Numbered from the stretch's first letter, positions 33,263 to 45,306 are shown. The stretch: DNA of 64,000 nt from Allolobophora icterica (GCA_963556255.1 OY744604.1:93320635-93384634), one strand, 5' to 3'. Notes: generated by a model from the sequence alone, not told the origin. A program made the numbers and translations.

Positions 33263-33467
33263 CAGAGGCGTAGCGACCGCCCTCCGTACCCTTCGACCGG
33301 AGGGGGCCCCTTCGTGGAAGGGGGCCCCTAAAAGTGGCCAAAATAACCGTGAACATAATATGAACCCTGTATATTGTATATTACCGCATTCCAGTTTCCG
33401 CATTGCAAGGGGCCCCAGCCCGGACGTATGTTCGGAGGGGGCCACATTCTTTGTTGCTACGGCTCTG
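33263..33467. mobile_element. hAT-type MITE (CAGAGGCGTAGC ends) with 8-bp target duplication
   Basis: CAGAGGCGTAGCGAC at the left and GTTGCTACGGCTCTG at the right are imperfect inverted repeats. ACTATAGT occurs exactly on both sides (33255-33262 and 33468-33475). 205 bp. Confidence 0.85.
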
Positions 33468-33709
33468 ACTATAGTAGCCTATGTTACAATAGTGACGTGA
33501 AATTTTAGGGGGGAATTGAAAAGACAAGGGTAGAGAATTACAACAGTCCAAGAAAGTGTAGGCCTACATGGTAACACCGGATCTACTTTTAAGTTTAGCC
33601 ACGATTGCTTTTAAGTTATAAGGGCGCGTATTACACTGTGCATGCACTGCACAAACGTAGTCATGCATACACAATATTGATGAGACACTATAACTCAGCG
33701 CAAAAAATT

Positions 33710-33781
33710 TGGAGATGCCGGGTCTCGAACCCGGGGCCTTTCGCATGCAAAGCGAACGCTCTACCGCTGAGCTACATCCCC
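33710..33781 (-). tRNA. tRNA-Ala (anticodon UGC)
   Basis: The minus strand reads GGGGATGTAGCTCAGCGG.. (A box), anticodon arm TTCGC-TTTGCAT-GCGAA, T arm CCGGG-TTCGAGA-CCCGG (B box GGTTCGAGACC), acceptor closing with CATCTCC plus discriminator A. All four stems pair (one G-U in the acceptor). A pol III terminator TTTTTT follows within 3 bases (33702-33707 on +). No intron, no SINE body. Probably a working gene. Confidence 0.95.
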
Positions 33782-34570
33782 TGAATGATAAGCTCTGTGC
33801 TTGTGCAGTTACTTGAAAATGAAATGCACTAACCTAACGGAACCGTCACCAGGACTGTTGTGTTTCTGTCATAATAAATCGATGTGTAGGTCTAACTCCT
33901 TTGAACCTTTAAATACACTCAAAAGCAACCTTAATTCAAGCTAAGTATTTAAAATTTATTCGCATGTTTACCTTAATCATTAACAACATCAAATAATTAT
34001 GTTTCATAGCTGACTTAATTTAAGAAGCTTTTAAACAATCTGCTTTTTAACAAAATTACCGTCTCCAACTAGCAACAAACCGTTGGAATAAAAGGAGATA
34101 GCAACGCATTTTACTGGCCGATTCATTGAACAGCCACCTGGCGATTAGAATATTAAAATAATTACATTTTCAGCGCGCTTCCTTCATTTCAATCGCTAAG
34201 TGCGCAAGTGCTGCGATTAGAAGAGCTGCAGCTGAGGAGATGGTTGTCTGATGTGACAAATATAATATAATGATATATCGCCTATCAATCATCCTAGCCT
34301 ATGGCATTGATGAAAAGTATTTAAATGTTTGTAAATGCAGCCTTTATATTGATATTGCATTTTCACATTTTTACAGAACTAAAATCCAACTACAAGTCTT
34401 AAGCTTGAAATTTAATAGTGTTGTGAGTTTTGTCGAATGATTTCGTTTTTCGTTCGTTGTTAACTTTTTAAAGTGTCTCTTTGATCGAGGCTTCACTTCT
34501 TCACTTCTGTTCAATAGCTATAATCTTAAATTCAATCTCTCTAAGTCCTATTGTAGGCTAGTATAATATC

Positions 34571-34971
34571 GGCGTAGCTAGGATATCTTGCGCCCGGGGG
34601 CGAACTATGAAATTGGGACTCCCGCCCCCACCGTTTTACTATTTCACATTTTCCAAGTAATCGAATGGCAATTTTAATTTTATTTAAATAAAATATAAAA
34701 ATACCGATAGTACATGATGCCCTTAGAGCTCAATGGGTCGGCAAAGTCATACCTGACAACTGGTTTGTATGTAATGAGGATATATATAGGCCCCTACTTG
34801 ATAATGTATATTTGGGGCGCCAAAATAAAATCCTATAAATTTATTTATGATAAATTACTTAAAACTGCCTCAAAATTAATAGTAAAATCATTTATCTTAA
34901 CTCATTTTGGTCCCCCTTCCCTTTGCGCCACGGGGACACTTGTACCCCCGGCACCCCTAGCTACGCCTCTG
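34571..34971. mobile_element. MITE with GGCGTAGCTAGG inverted ends
   Basis: GGCGTAGCTAGG at the left and CCTAGCTACGCCTCTG at the right. Absent from the other copy of the duplication, so it inserted later. The target duplication is unclear because the left tip is decayed. Confidence 0.6.
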
Positions 34972-35256
34972 TATGGCAGTTGGTAAATTTACAAGCAGTA
35001 GGCCCCTATTGACGAATGTAGGCCTATAGCGTCCAAATAAAAAAAACGTTTTAAAGTGTCTAAGACTTATTATGCTCTATACTTAGACTCTAAGTAGGGG
35101 CATAATATTATCCATCCTGAAACCGTATTTTGCAGCTGCCAGAGGGCCCTAACTAAGCCCATAGATGTAGACCTTAAAATAATGTAGGCCTATTTAATTT
35201 TTTTCAGTCAGGAGTCAGATTTCGATGCTGTGGGTATTACGACAAACAACTTTATT

Positions 35257-35257
<1 letters not shown>

Positions 35258-35295
<38 letters not shown>

Positions 35296-35330
35296 TATAT
35301 AATTATATATATATATAATATATATATAGC
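35258..35330. repeat. (TA)n microsatellite
   Basis: Interrupted TA run. Confidence 0.9.
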
Positions 35331-36045
35331 CGAACAATAAGCTGGTCTCCCATGCGTTGTTTTTGTGTGGCGTTAATAAATTTTGAAGACGTTCAGTTTA
35401 TAGCTAGACTAGACCGTATACATATTTAAATAAGTCCATAATATAGGTATTCTATGTTTTTTGAGTAATTGTTTCTGTGCTGCATTTGCAGTCTCAGTCG
35501 CACTACCTTGGCGAATTGTTGGTAATTTATTTGATGCCTGCGTAGGTTCTGTGCTCTTCTAGGCCTATCTCGCCAAAGCCTCCGTCGGCTGTCTGCGTAC
35601 TTTATATAACGCCTTTTAAAGTTCTGTTGGACACAAGCTGGTTTCTTCTGCTGACTGACCTTTGTTCGGCGATAAGAGTATGAATATATCATGTATATGG
35701 TCTGGGTTTTCGTTTCAATTTTGGGATCTTTAATTCATGCTGCATTGTTAATGACAAAGTTAATCATTCCTACCTTGTCCGGTGCAGCTTTTTCCTTTGC
35801 AAGAAGTCACATGACCCTCAAACCCCCACATTTAACAGCGACGGACAAATGCGGTCAGTATCCACCAACATGGATCAGAATGTGAAAACGCACCCTGGCG
35901 GCGGAGTCTGAAGTAACCGAAGACGGAGTGCACTTTGGCGCACAGTTCTTGGCCAATTAGACGAGAAATAGTCGTCGAACTCTTCCAACAGAACGCTTTT
36001 TTGTCTGTCTGTCGGACTGTATACCGTATTCTGTTGTCTGCAGGC

Positions 36046-36210
36046 TATGTATGTATGTATGTATGTATGTATGTATGTATGTATGTATGTATGTATGTAT
36101 GTATGTATGTATGTATGTATGTATGTATGTTTGTATGTATGTATGTATGTATGTATGTATGTATGTATGTATGTATGTATGTATGTATTGTATGTATGTA
36201 TATGAGTATG
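36046..36210. repeat. (GTAT)n microsatellite
   Basis: About 40 units of ATGT/GTAT just upstream of the last exon, in the position where the other copy has (TGTC)n. Confidence 0.95.
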
Positions 36211-36400
36211 TATATATGTATGCATGTATGAATTCATGTATATGTGTATGTATGCATGTGGTATGTATGTATAATTTGTGTGTATGAATGTATGTATCCG
36301 AACACATATATACCGCCTCTATAGTACAATTCACTTATGCTCAAAGTGTACCTTAGTGTCTGTCTGGCTGTCTGTCTTTCTGTTTGTTTGTGTGTTACAG

Positions 36401-36696
36401 CTGACCTAAAGGTGCCCAACAATGGAAAGCCGGATGCAGCTGAAAAAGTGCCCAGCGATGGAAAGCCGGATGCAGCTGAGAAAATGCCCATCAATGGAAA
36501 GCCGGATGCAGCTGAGAAAGTGCCCAGCGATGGAAAGTCATATGGAGCAGAGAAAGTGCCCATCAATGCAAAGCCATATGGAGCAGAGAAAGTGTCCGGC
36601 AATAGAAAGCCATATGGAGCAGAGAAAGTGCCCTTCAATGGAAAGTCACATGCACAAGAAAAACGAAAGGGGAAAGAAGAACAAAATCGTCATTAG
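36401..36696 (+). CDS. CUB gene 1, last exon (copy 1): 12-residue repeat tail
   Basis: After the strong acceptor TTTGTGTGTTACAG the phase 1 frame reads (A)DLKVPNNGKP and then six to seven 12-residue units of the form [DY][AG]AEKVPxxGKP, charged and Pro-rich, ending HAQEKRKGKEEQNRH and TAG at 36694-36696. The unit is 36 nt, so the antisense strand is open too. The preceding CUB exon (28930-29098) ends in phase 1, matching. Probably a flexible, Lys/Glu-rich C-terminal tail. The poly(A) hexamer seen after the second copy is altered here (AATGAA). Confidence 0.72.
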
Positions 36697-37364
36697 CGTG
36701 TGCCTATTTAACACCTTTCCAGGGTTTAATTAGCAAAATGAATGGAGTCTGATTTGATGACCATTGTTAATTGATTTCTGACAACGTATATACCTATTCC
36801 TGGATTCTATGACTTCGTTTCCCTTTCATGCTTAACGATTTTAGGTTTCCAAATTAGTTTTTACCTTTTCTAGTTTTATTGTTTTGCGATTTTTTTATCA
36901 TGACCTTTTTGACTTGTTTAGACATCTTAATTGGGTTTCCATGTAGTGCCAGTCCCAATCATTGACAGAGAAGGAGGGCGACGCTAATCATCTTCGCTAA
37001 AACGTAGCATTGTGAAATTACAGCTAATCATTTGTTATTCATTAAATCTTCAAACCTTTCAACTGATGAATATAAAATAATCATCTTTGATATGACGCAG
37101 CCTTCTTATAATATGATAGTTTAGTTTGCAATAATATTGTCATCCACGCCTGTTTCGAGAGGGGCAGCTGACCCAGTAATCTACTTCGGTTAGCGTGTCC
37201 GTCCCATGCTCCTCTGTGCGTGTGTTACCCGGTTCGCATACCCATGGATGGTGGCTTCTTTCAGAGACTTGAATCTTGGGCTATGTCGGTCAATACACGG
37301 GAATTTTAAGTGGCAAGTCACACATTCAAACGGGCAGAAGTTCTGAAGCCTGAAGGATCTCACC

Positions 37365-37368
<4 letters not shown>

Positions 37369-37458
<90 letters not shown>

Positions 37459-37498
37459 AGTAAGTACAAGTATATATAAGTATATATTATATAAGTAA

Positions 37499-37538
<40 letters not shown>
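37369..37538. repeat. (AT)n microsatellite
   Basis: Long AT run with AAGTAAGTA interruptions. Confidence 0.95.
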
Positions 37539-37540
<2 letters not shown>

Positions 37541-37555
37541 ACGAAACCAGGACTC

Positions 37556-37675
37556 TGTAATTGTAACCGAACACTTATATAGTGCCACCCAGATCAGCGG
37601 CGCTCTCAACCCGCATCAATGCCAACACCCCTTACACCAGCAAAAAGGATGGTTTTCAAGCGTCTGCGGAAATGG
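37556..37675 (-). mobile_element. LINE 3' end, part 1 (split by 37676-40256)
   Basis: TGTAATTGTAACCGAACACTTATATAGTGCCACC..., the same antisense 3' end as at 27207 and 62255. Continues at 40257 after an insertion. Confidence 0.7.
37667..37675. repeat. Target duplication CGGAAATGG, left copy
   Basis: CGGAAATGG at 37667-37675 and again at 40257-40265, flanking the 2.58-kb insertion. Confidence 0.85.
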
Positions 37676-40256
37676 CAGTCTTGTTGTCAAGACCTTAAAC
37701 CTCAAGACCAAGACCAAGACCAAGACCTTGAACCTCAAGACCAAGACCAAGACCTTGAACCTCAAGACCAAGACCAAGACTTTGAATCTCGAGACCAAGA
37801 CCAAGACTTTGAACCTCGAGACCAAGACCAAGACCAAGACCTTGAACCTCAAGACCAAGACTTTGAAACTCAAGACCAACACCGAGAACAACACCAAAAA
37901 ATCACAACCATATGCAGACTTATATTACTTATTAAAAAAACTGTCAAGTCGGACTACTCGCTATTTTAATTAAAACATGAGTTTTATTTTATTCACAAAA
38001 AAAAACAACTCCAACTGCAGACTGAAGAGAATTCCGAATTCGTATTTACAAAAGTCCTTCATGCGAAATGTTATTCCAAATGCTTGTTGCATTTAAAAAA
38101 AACAATTCGCTCAGAATTTTCTGACCATGACGTGACCAGCCTAGAGCCCTGCGCCGGCCGCGCCGCGCCGCCGCCGCCGACATTTCGTGGGCGCCGCCGC
38201 CGCCGATTTTTGTTTGTCGGCGCGCCGCCGCCGACAATCTGTCGGCGCGCCGCCGATGCCAGTTTGATATGCTTAATTGTTATTGTAACATTTTTCATGT
38301 TTTGCATGCTATTGCGATAAATTGTTGCCTTAGTGTTAAATGGAAGTTGACATCTTGTACTTACTTACTTCATTTTATTTTTCTGGGGTTCTTTGCGAAA
38401 CTTGATCGGCAACACGAATTGGTGCTGTCAATACTATGAGCGTATGATATCACCAATTCACGTTGACTTTTGCAGCTATCATAGCACACATAAGTTCACT
38501 TGCATGCTGTTGATTGTCAAGTGGGATGTATTAGTTGACAAGAAAGAAAAACAGACGAACTAAAGTAACTATAAAGAAAATATAAAACAAATTTCTCTGT
38601 TGCCGGTCTTACAGTCATTGTGAAAACTCTTATTCTGGGACGGAATACAATTTCTACACAAACAGCCCGAGTGTCAGCAATATAAGGTGCTGAAACACGG
38701 CTACTTGGCTATCTAACAGTTCTTAAAGTTCTTAACAGTTCTTAAGATGATAAGTATATATCTTTGCCTAAATGTTTTATTAAGCAAACTATTCTTCCTG
38801 ACAAAATTCATTTTCCTTACACTCTGATGATCTTATCTTTGTGCCATGATACACACAATCGTTTAAAGCGATATCTTGATACAAATAGCCATTGTTTTGA
38901 TACTTGTGTTCCTGTTGCCATTTCCTTAATACTCTGACAACAAAAGCATTATGCAGTGCATGTGTTTATATGTGTATTACAATACTACAGTATTCCCCAT
39001 TCGTTACCTTCATGTTGAATAACTTTCATAACTTATTGATTGTAGACTTTAATGTCTGTGGTCTTATTACAATGGTGTACATTTTTGGCTTAATGTTGTA
39101 AGGTTAGAGGAGTTCATAAGTGCTATTAATATCAAGATATACCATTTAACTAATCCCTGCAAAACGGAAGGTTTAATTGATTAATACTTTTGGCTGGAAT
39201 CTATTCAGGTAAACAGTATCAGTTGAGACAGGTTTTGACTTAGTACGTATGGTATCAAGAATGGTCTTTTTCAGTTTAGTCTGATACAAACAATGGTCTA
39301 TAGGCCTACATGGAGACCTCAAATGGCATGGCACCAATTCAAATGGGCAGCAGACCACCTGGTAAATTCGTTGAAAAATTAACAGGGGCGAAGCCGAGTG
39401 CCTCTGCCATGCCAATTTTAGTGTGTAGGCCTGTACTGTATCAGTGCATATGCAAGTGTCACATTCATGCAATATGCATGTGCATGTTGCTTCATCTGAT
39501 TACAATTTGCAAAAACCTATGCAGATGTGCAGTGTAATTAAGGATGTTCATATTTGTAAGGCAACTATCTGAAGGTGTCTTCTCTCTCAGTCCCTTTGTA
39601 CATAGTTGAGTTTCAGTGTGATGGAGTGGCTTTAGAGAACTTGGCCCTCTTGACTGGTCACAGGACCAACGGCTGTTTAACTGTCATAGTGACTCATGCT
39701 TCTGAATAGGGCACGCCGCGCCGCGCCGCGCCGACGCCGACATTTCGTGGACGCCGCCGCCGCCGATTTTTGTTCGTCGGCGCGCCGCCGCCGCCGATCC
39801 AAAATGACCGGCGCGCCGCCGCCGACACTATGACGTCGGCGCAGGGCTCTAGACCAGCCCTGTAGGGCTTCATAAAAATTCTTCCATGTGAAAAATACGT
39901 TTTACAGGTGCTGAAATCACTGGCACACAGAGCAGCTTTTCAAGCACTTGATGCAATTGTAGAAATCGTGAATCTGTTTTGAAATCATTCCATGGTAAAT
40001 AACCTGAAATCAAGATATCTGTCCAAAACAACAGTAAAGCCTCATTCATGCCGTGTAAATACTAAAGCAATTGTTTTAGTAATTATTGAATAAATTTTTA
40101 AAATCTTGCATTTTGTTAGATGGCTGTTCACATTGTCAAAAGTCTTGGTCTTGGTCTTGCAAAACCAAGACCAAGACCTTGAACCTCAAGACCAAGACCA
40201 AGACTTTTGGTCTCAAGACCAAGACCAAGACTTTCAAAAACGAGGACAACAAGACT
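37676..40256. mobile_element. DNA transposon with GACCAAGACC-satellite termini
   Basis: Ends CAGTCTTGTTGTC and (inverted) AGTCTTGTTGTCC; flanked by CGGAAATGG (or, if the element starts CAG and ends CTC, an 8-bp GGAAATGG as in hAT). Both subterminal regions consist of tandem GACCAAGACCAAGACCTTGAACCTCAA units in the same orientation (37690-37890 and 40140-40235). No transposase is seen. It interrupts a LINE 3' end and is itself interrupted at 38142-39851. Confidence 0.78.
38142..39851. mobile_element. hAT-like element with GCCGCC-rich ends, 8-bp target duplication
   Basis: TAGAGCCCTGCGCCG at the left equals the inverted right end CGGCGCAGGGCTCTA. GACCAGCC flanks it exactly (38134-38141 and 39852-39859). 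About 110-120 bp of (GCC/GCG)n with GACATTTCGTGG and GATTTTTGTT motifs follows each end in inverted or shared form. The 1.45-kb AT-rich interior shows no transposase frame. Nested in 37676-40256. Confidence 0.87.
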
Positions 40257-40380
40257 CGGAAATGGAGAGGAGAGAGGCTAGAAGCTCTTAGACGAGGGAC
40301 AAGGGAAGACAGTTCCAAGCGGAGGGACCCACCTTAGGCGAAGCTCCTGGATTGGGCCTTGGAAGAGCGTATACATGTTG
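40257..40380 (-). mobile_element. LINE 3' end, part 2
   Basis: Continues the antisense LINE: GAGAGGAGAGAGGC...GACAGTTCCAAGCGGAGGG, matching 62360-62430. Confidence 0.7.
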
Positions 40381-40451
40381 AAGACCCACCATAGAGAAGA
40401 AGAGCAGACCCATAAGCTAGCTAGCCTGTGGCAGACATGGGTTGGAAGTGT

Positions 40452-40690
40452 TAGCGACTTCTTCTTCTTAACCTCGGCATGTGAGGGCGGGTGGCCAGTC
40501 CTCTCCCTCGCCTTCTCGTCTTCCCACCGACAGTGTGCGGTCAGTGTAATAATGAAGCTGAGTTGACTAGGGGGTGCAGGTGGAACAGAAATCTCGAACC
40601 AAATTTCTGCGCTGGTCGAGATTTGAACCCCCGACCTCTCGATTGACAGTCCAGCATGCTAACCAGTGTACAATTTCGAGCACCCACCAT
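40452..40690 (-). mobile_element. tRNA-derived SINE, minus strand (family with 55862)
   Basis: On minus: TGGTTAGCATGCTGG (A-box-like), GGTTCAAATCT (B box), then a body shared with 55862-56095 including CACTGTCGGTGGGAAG. It resembles a tRNA only in the head, with no intact cloverleaf. Confidence 0.75.
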
Positions 40691-40795
40691 GCATAAATCT
40701 ATTACACAATCCATCCAACACGCGCGCACACATAATCCCTCTCACTCACACACCTACACCTACACACATACATACATAGCCTCCAGACTCGGACT

Positions 40796-40798
<3 letters not shown>

Positions 40799-40852
<54 letters not shown>
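40799..40852. repeat. (AT)n microsatellite
   Basis: Uninterrupted AT run. Confidence 0.95.
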
Positions 40853-40854
<2 letters not shown>

Positions 40855-40974
40855 CAATGACAAGACAAGATAAGCAGCTGGATGGTGTCTTTGGAATGCG
40901 AGAGGCAGTGCAGATGGGTGGGTGAGTGGGTGAGTGCATGGGTGAGTGGGTGGCGTTGATGGTTGACATGTGTT

Positions 40975-41830
40975 AACTGTCAACCACGGAGGAAGGAACA
41001 ACGCTTTTCCGACGACACCTTCATGTCATCTCAGCTTACGACAACGCACAGGCACATCCAACGGGATGAATGGGCGGAGGCAGGGAGGCAAGGAAGGAGA
41101 AAGACCAAGATGGAGAGAGAGAGAGAGAGGGAGCTAGAGAGAAAAAAGGGAGGAATGAAGGGAGGCAGGGTAGGAGGGAAGGAAGGAAGAGAATGTCTAT
41201 TTATAGTGTCAGTATAAATTCAAATGGGATGGGCGAATGATGGATGGAGGGACCGAAGATGTGGGGTTGCTGAAGTTGTGAAGATGGATGTATGCATGCA
41301 TTGTGTGAACGTATGTTTGTTTCAGTGTATATTGTATGAGAATACATGTATGCATGTTTGCATTGTATGTATGCATGCATGTATGTACGTATGTATGTAT
41401 CCATCTATACGTGCAGACATAATTATGCCCTATGCATTTATACTTTCAGTAGAGGCCTAAGAAGTATATTAAGATGAAGTGGTTTGATAACCACTAAGGC
41501 CCGAGGCGCTTCTTACTGAAGCCCGTTTTCATCCGATGTTGAATAAGCAGATGCATAAAAAGAACGGGTATCCGTTGGGTCTCGTCGATTTTTCTACGGA
41601 TAGGATGGATTTTTTGATGGAGGAAATACCGAGACGAGGAGTGGCCTCTGTAGAAAGAGTTGAACTCCAGAGATGTTTCAAATTTATTATATTTTTGGTA
41701 TTGAAATCAACGCTCGCATTGGATTTACCAATTGATATTTTGATGTGACAAACAACACATTTCATTTCCTCTGTGAGGTAATTAGATGGTGCTATATATA
41801 GTAAGTGATTAGGTACACACAATACATATG
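40975..41830. other. Intergenic/intron with GA-rich and ATGC-rich simple sequence
   Basis: A purine-rich tract at 41085-41195; degenerate GTAT around 41290-41400. A short frame at 41536-41748 is not recognisable. Confidence 0.5.
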
Positions 41831-42382
41831 ACACATACATACACACACATACCATCGGAATACATGCATACATAATTACCTACATACATATATACGTACA
41901 TACACACATACCATAGGTATACATACATACATAATTACCTACATATACATATATACATACATACGTACACACACATACATACCATAGGTATTCATACATA
42001 CATACATACTTATGTACATGCATAAATAAAAGCAAACTTACTTACGTACATGCATACAAACATACATACATACATGCATACATACATACATACATACATA
42101 CATACATACATACATACATACATACATACATACATAACTACATACATACGTACATACATACATACATACATACATACATACATACATACATACATACATA
42201 CATACATACATACATACATACATACATACATACATACATACATACATACATACATACATACATACATAACTACATACATACGTACATACATACATACATA
42301 CATACATACATACATACATACAAACATACATACATACATACATACAAGCATACATACATACATGCATGCATACAAAGTAACA
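41830..42382. repeat. (ACAT)n array with higher-order duplication
   Basis: More than 500 bases of ACAT units. The variant block CATAACTACATACATACGTA occurs twice about 132 bases apart (42131 and 42264), showing that a block of the array was duplicated. Confidence 0.9.
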
Positions 42383-42623
42383 TACATACATATTCACAGT
42401 GAAGTCTAAGGAAGAAGTGTAATCCCCTGAAGGTATACTCCTCCGATGGGGGAAGAGTTTCCTCCCTTCCATCTACAATTCGTAAATGACGTCAGCCATG
42501 ATGTTAAACAGACCAACTCAACTGATTCCACAACTTCTCTTAAAACCTTTTAGGCAGTTCACTCATACACGCCCAAGGCAAATACGGCCACTAATTTTTA
42601 AGATATATGTTACATATACAGAC

Positions 42624-42626
<3 letters not shown>

Positions 42627-42682
<56 letters not shown>
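42627..42682. repeat. (TA)n microsatellite
   Basis: Uninterrupted TA run. Confidence 0.95.
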
Positions 42683-42684
<2 letters not shown>

Positions 42685-42744
42685 AAATGTCAGAATCTTT
42701 TTCATCGTCATTCTTCCTCGGCAAAGACATCAACCGTCAACAGC

Positions 42745-42796
42745 AGACCAGCAGCAGCAACAGCAGCAGCAGCAGCAGCTGAAACACAGCAGCAGA
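42745..42796. repeat. (CAG)n-like triplet tract
   Basis: CAGCAGCAACAGCAGCAGCAG with interruptions. No supported coding frame. Confidence 0.85.
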
Positions 42797-42873
42797 AACC
42801 AGACTCCGCCGGAGGCAAGGAAATGCAACCCAATACAAACACCAAGCATCCCCAACTAGACATCCACATATAT

Positions 42874-42905
<32 letters not shown>

Positions 42906-43047
42906 ATATATATCCTAACTCTCATCATATATTTACGCACATATGATATTCCGGGTCTGTGTATCATCCTTCATACATAATTACTGTATATAAACCATAT
43001 CCAAACTCTCATTATATGAATACTATGAATGAATATAAACACATCAT

Positions 43048-43247
43048 NNNNNNNNNNNNNNNNNNNNNNNNNNNNNNNNNNNNNNNNNNNNNNNNNNNNN
43101 NNNNNNNNNNNNNNNNNNNNNNNNNNNNNNNNNNNNNNNNNNNNNNNNNNNNNNNNNNNNNNNNNNNNNNNNNNNNNNNNNNNNNNNNNNNNNNNNNNNN
43201 NNNNNNNNNNNNNNNNNNNNNNNNNNNNNNNNNNNNNNNNNNNNNNN
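43048..43247. other. Assembly gap (200 N)
   Basis: Exactly 200 undetermined bases, a conventional scaffold gap. It cuts the 5' side of the LINE that follows. Confidence 1.
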
Positions 43248-43768
43248 CCTCTCTCTTTGTTGGACTTCCTCAGACTCGCATTGTTTGTCTAGAGAGGGTT
43301 TTGCGGTCGGCTGCACGCTTGGTTGGCGGTATCTCCAGGTTTGACCACGTCTCTGAATTTATGCGAGACGTTCTCCATTGGCTTCCTGTCCAGCATCGCA
43401 TTCATTACAGGGTCTCCACCATGGCGTGGCATTGTGTCCTAGGGCGGGCCCCGGCCTACCTCTGCGAGCTCCTTACTTTAACTTCCGCTTGTGCGGGGCG
43501 CCGTGCCTTGCGCTCGGCCTCCCGGGGTGATTTTGCTGTCCCCTATGCGCGTACTGCTATGGCGCAGCGTAGGGCATTCTCCGTGGTGGGTCCTACCGCT
43601 TGGAACGACCTCCCTCTCTCCCTTCGCTCTCTCCCTAGAGACCTCTCAGGTACTTTCTATGGCCTTCTTAAGACCTTTCTTTTTGACCGGGCCTGGGTCG
43701 GGAGCGCCACTGAGTAGATTTCTTGAAGGGGCGCTATAGAAGTTCATTATAGATAGATAGATAGATTA
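43248..43768 (+). mobile_element. CR1/L2-type LINE 3' end, well preserved
   Basis: One open frame from the gap to 43717: RIVCLERVLRSAARLVGGIS, VLHWLPVQHRIHYRV, RRAFSVVGPTAWNDLPL, then the stop within GCCACTGAGTAG. Then GGGGCGCTATAGAAGTTC and (ATAG)n. Same family as 5412 (-) and 61100 (+). Inserted at the left border of duplication copy 2. Confidence 0.85.
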
Positions 43769-44639
43769 TAGACTAACCTAATGGAACCGAAACCATGACC
43801 GTTGTTAACAATTCGTTGTGTAACTCTTTTGCACCTTTTATACATTCAAAAACAACTTTAACTTCAAGCTTTGTATTTAAAATTTATTCGCATATTTTAC
43901 CTTAATCACAAACAGCATCAAATTATTATGATTAATAGCTAACTTAATTTAAGAATCATAAAACAATCTGCTTTTAAACAAAATTACCGTCTCCATCTAG
44001 CAACAATCCGTTGGAATTAAAGGAAATTAAAACGGTTTTTACTGGCCGATTCATTGAACAGCCACCTGGGGATTAGATTATTAATTAAACTTTCAGGGCG
44101 CGTTCTTTATTGCAATCGCTGCGTGTCGCAAGTGCAGCGATTAGAACAGTTGAGGCGTGAACTTTGAGGGTAGACAGCTCACGTGCCCCCAATAACTGAG
44201 AATGGGGCATTAACCTACTAGAATGTTATATCTTAAGTAAACTCAATATCTTAACTTTTTCCTTATCCCATATCATATATAACATTGCCTAGTTTCTTTT
44301 TTATTCTGTTTCGTGCGCCTCTTTGTATAACTTGTCTGTTAGCCACAGTGCGTTTGCAGGTGGTTCATTAAAGAACATAGTTACTTACTTACTTACCCCA
44401 AAATCGAGAGAAGAATATTTGAAATATTAAAATATCGTGATTTAAAATAGACAAACTTCTACAAAAACAGAGACAAAGAACAAGTACTATCAGAAATTCA
44501 TAGTGAAAAGATCGAAATTGAAGATAAATGTGAAACATTTTTACATGCAAACGAAACGCACCCATTTCATGCGTTTTACGTAACACCGGAAGTGCACATG
44601 ATGTTATTAGTTTTTGCCATCTGTCGTCAAGTTTCTTTT

Positions 44640-44960
44640 ATCCCTCCTGCTATCCCTCCCTCCTGCTATCCATCCCTCCTGCTATCACTCCCTCCTGCTA
44701 TCCCTCCCTCCTTCTGTCTACCTCTCCCTCCTTCTATCCATCTTTTTCCCATCCATCCCTCCCTTCTGATATCCATCCATCATTCTATCCATCTCTCCCT
44801 CCCTCTATCCATCCATCTTTCCTTCAATTCCTCTTTCTATTCTTTCATCCCTCCTGCTACCCATCCCTCCTTCTGTCCATCTCTCCCTCCTTCTATCCAT
44901 CCATTGCTCCATTCTGCTTTCCATCCCTCCTTCTGTCCATCTCTCCCTCCTGCCCTCCTG
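44640..44960. repeat. CT-rich imperfect minisatellite
   Basis: Repeated TCCCTCCTGCTATCCATCCC-type units of about 16-20 bases. Confidence 0.85.
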
Positions 44961-45306
44961 CTTCAGCTCAACAAATCGTTGCGTTTGAGCGCAGTATTAA
45001 TTCAGAAACCCAGGCAACGAATGATTAAGGTGTCGAGGTCAAATATCGTAAACTTTGAGAAGGTCCGGGTATAAAGGCGCCTTCATGCCGAGGGTCCATG
45101 TTTTATCGGACCTTTTCATTTGTCCCTGGCAAGCTAGCAACCTCTTACGAACAGAGTACAGCGCCCCTTCGATGCCGCTATGGGACAACTGCATCGGGTA
45201 GGGCAATATTTGCTAAATTTGGTTATTACTGAATGCAAGTAGTTTGCAGTGTTTTGCACGACTTCTGAATGACTGGGCCGTTGACGTCTGCCATAGGCCT
45301 ATCTAT

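Larger units (their letters stand above)
33825..36965 (+). repeat. Segmental duplication, copy 1
   Basis: Aligns by eye, in the same orientation, with 43772-49800: for example 33825-34240 with 43772-44160, 34300-34440 with 47815-47940, 35560-35660 with 48520-48600, the last exon, and 36780-36965 with 49590-49800. Differences are dominated by transposon insertions specific to one copy. Confidence 0.85.

Noticed and set aside
36046..36290. Cys-Met-Tyr-Val repeat proteins on GTAT/ACAT arrays, also at 29130, 42010 and 42050
   Set aside because: Microsatellite translation artefacts.
36234..36638. Antisense frame with GTFSAPYGFP repeats, and its counterpart at 49097-49502
   Set aside because: Shadow of the 36-nt repeats in the + strand last exons; the unit length is a multiple of three, so both strands stay open. 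Splice site and phase support + only.
38142..38260. GCC/GCG-dense block as a CpG-island promoter
   Set aside because: It is a terminal region of a hAT-like element and appears again at its other end (39715-39840).
40560..40690. tRNA gene candidate (also 29430-29500 and 27014-27090)
   Set aside because: A and B boxes are present but the stems do not close and a SINE body follows.
42959..43717. Open frame across the N run
   Set aside because: Translation of unknown bases; only the LINE part after 43247 is real.
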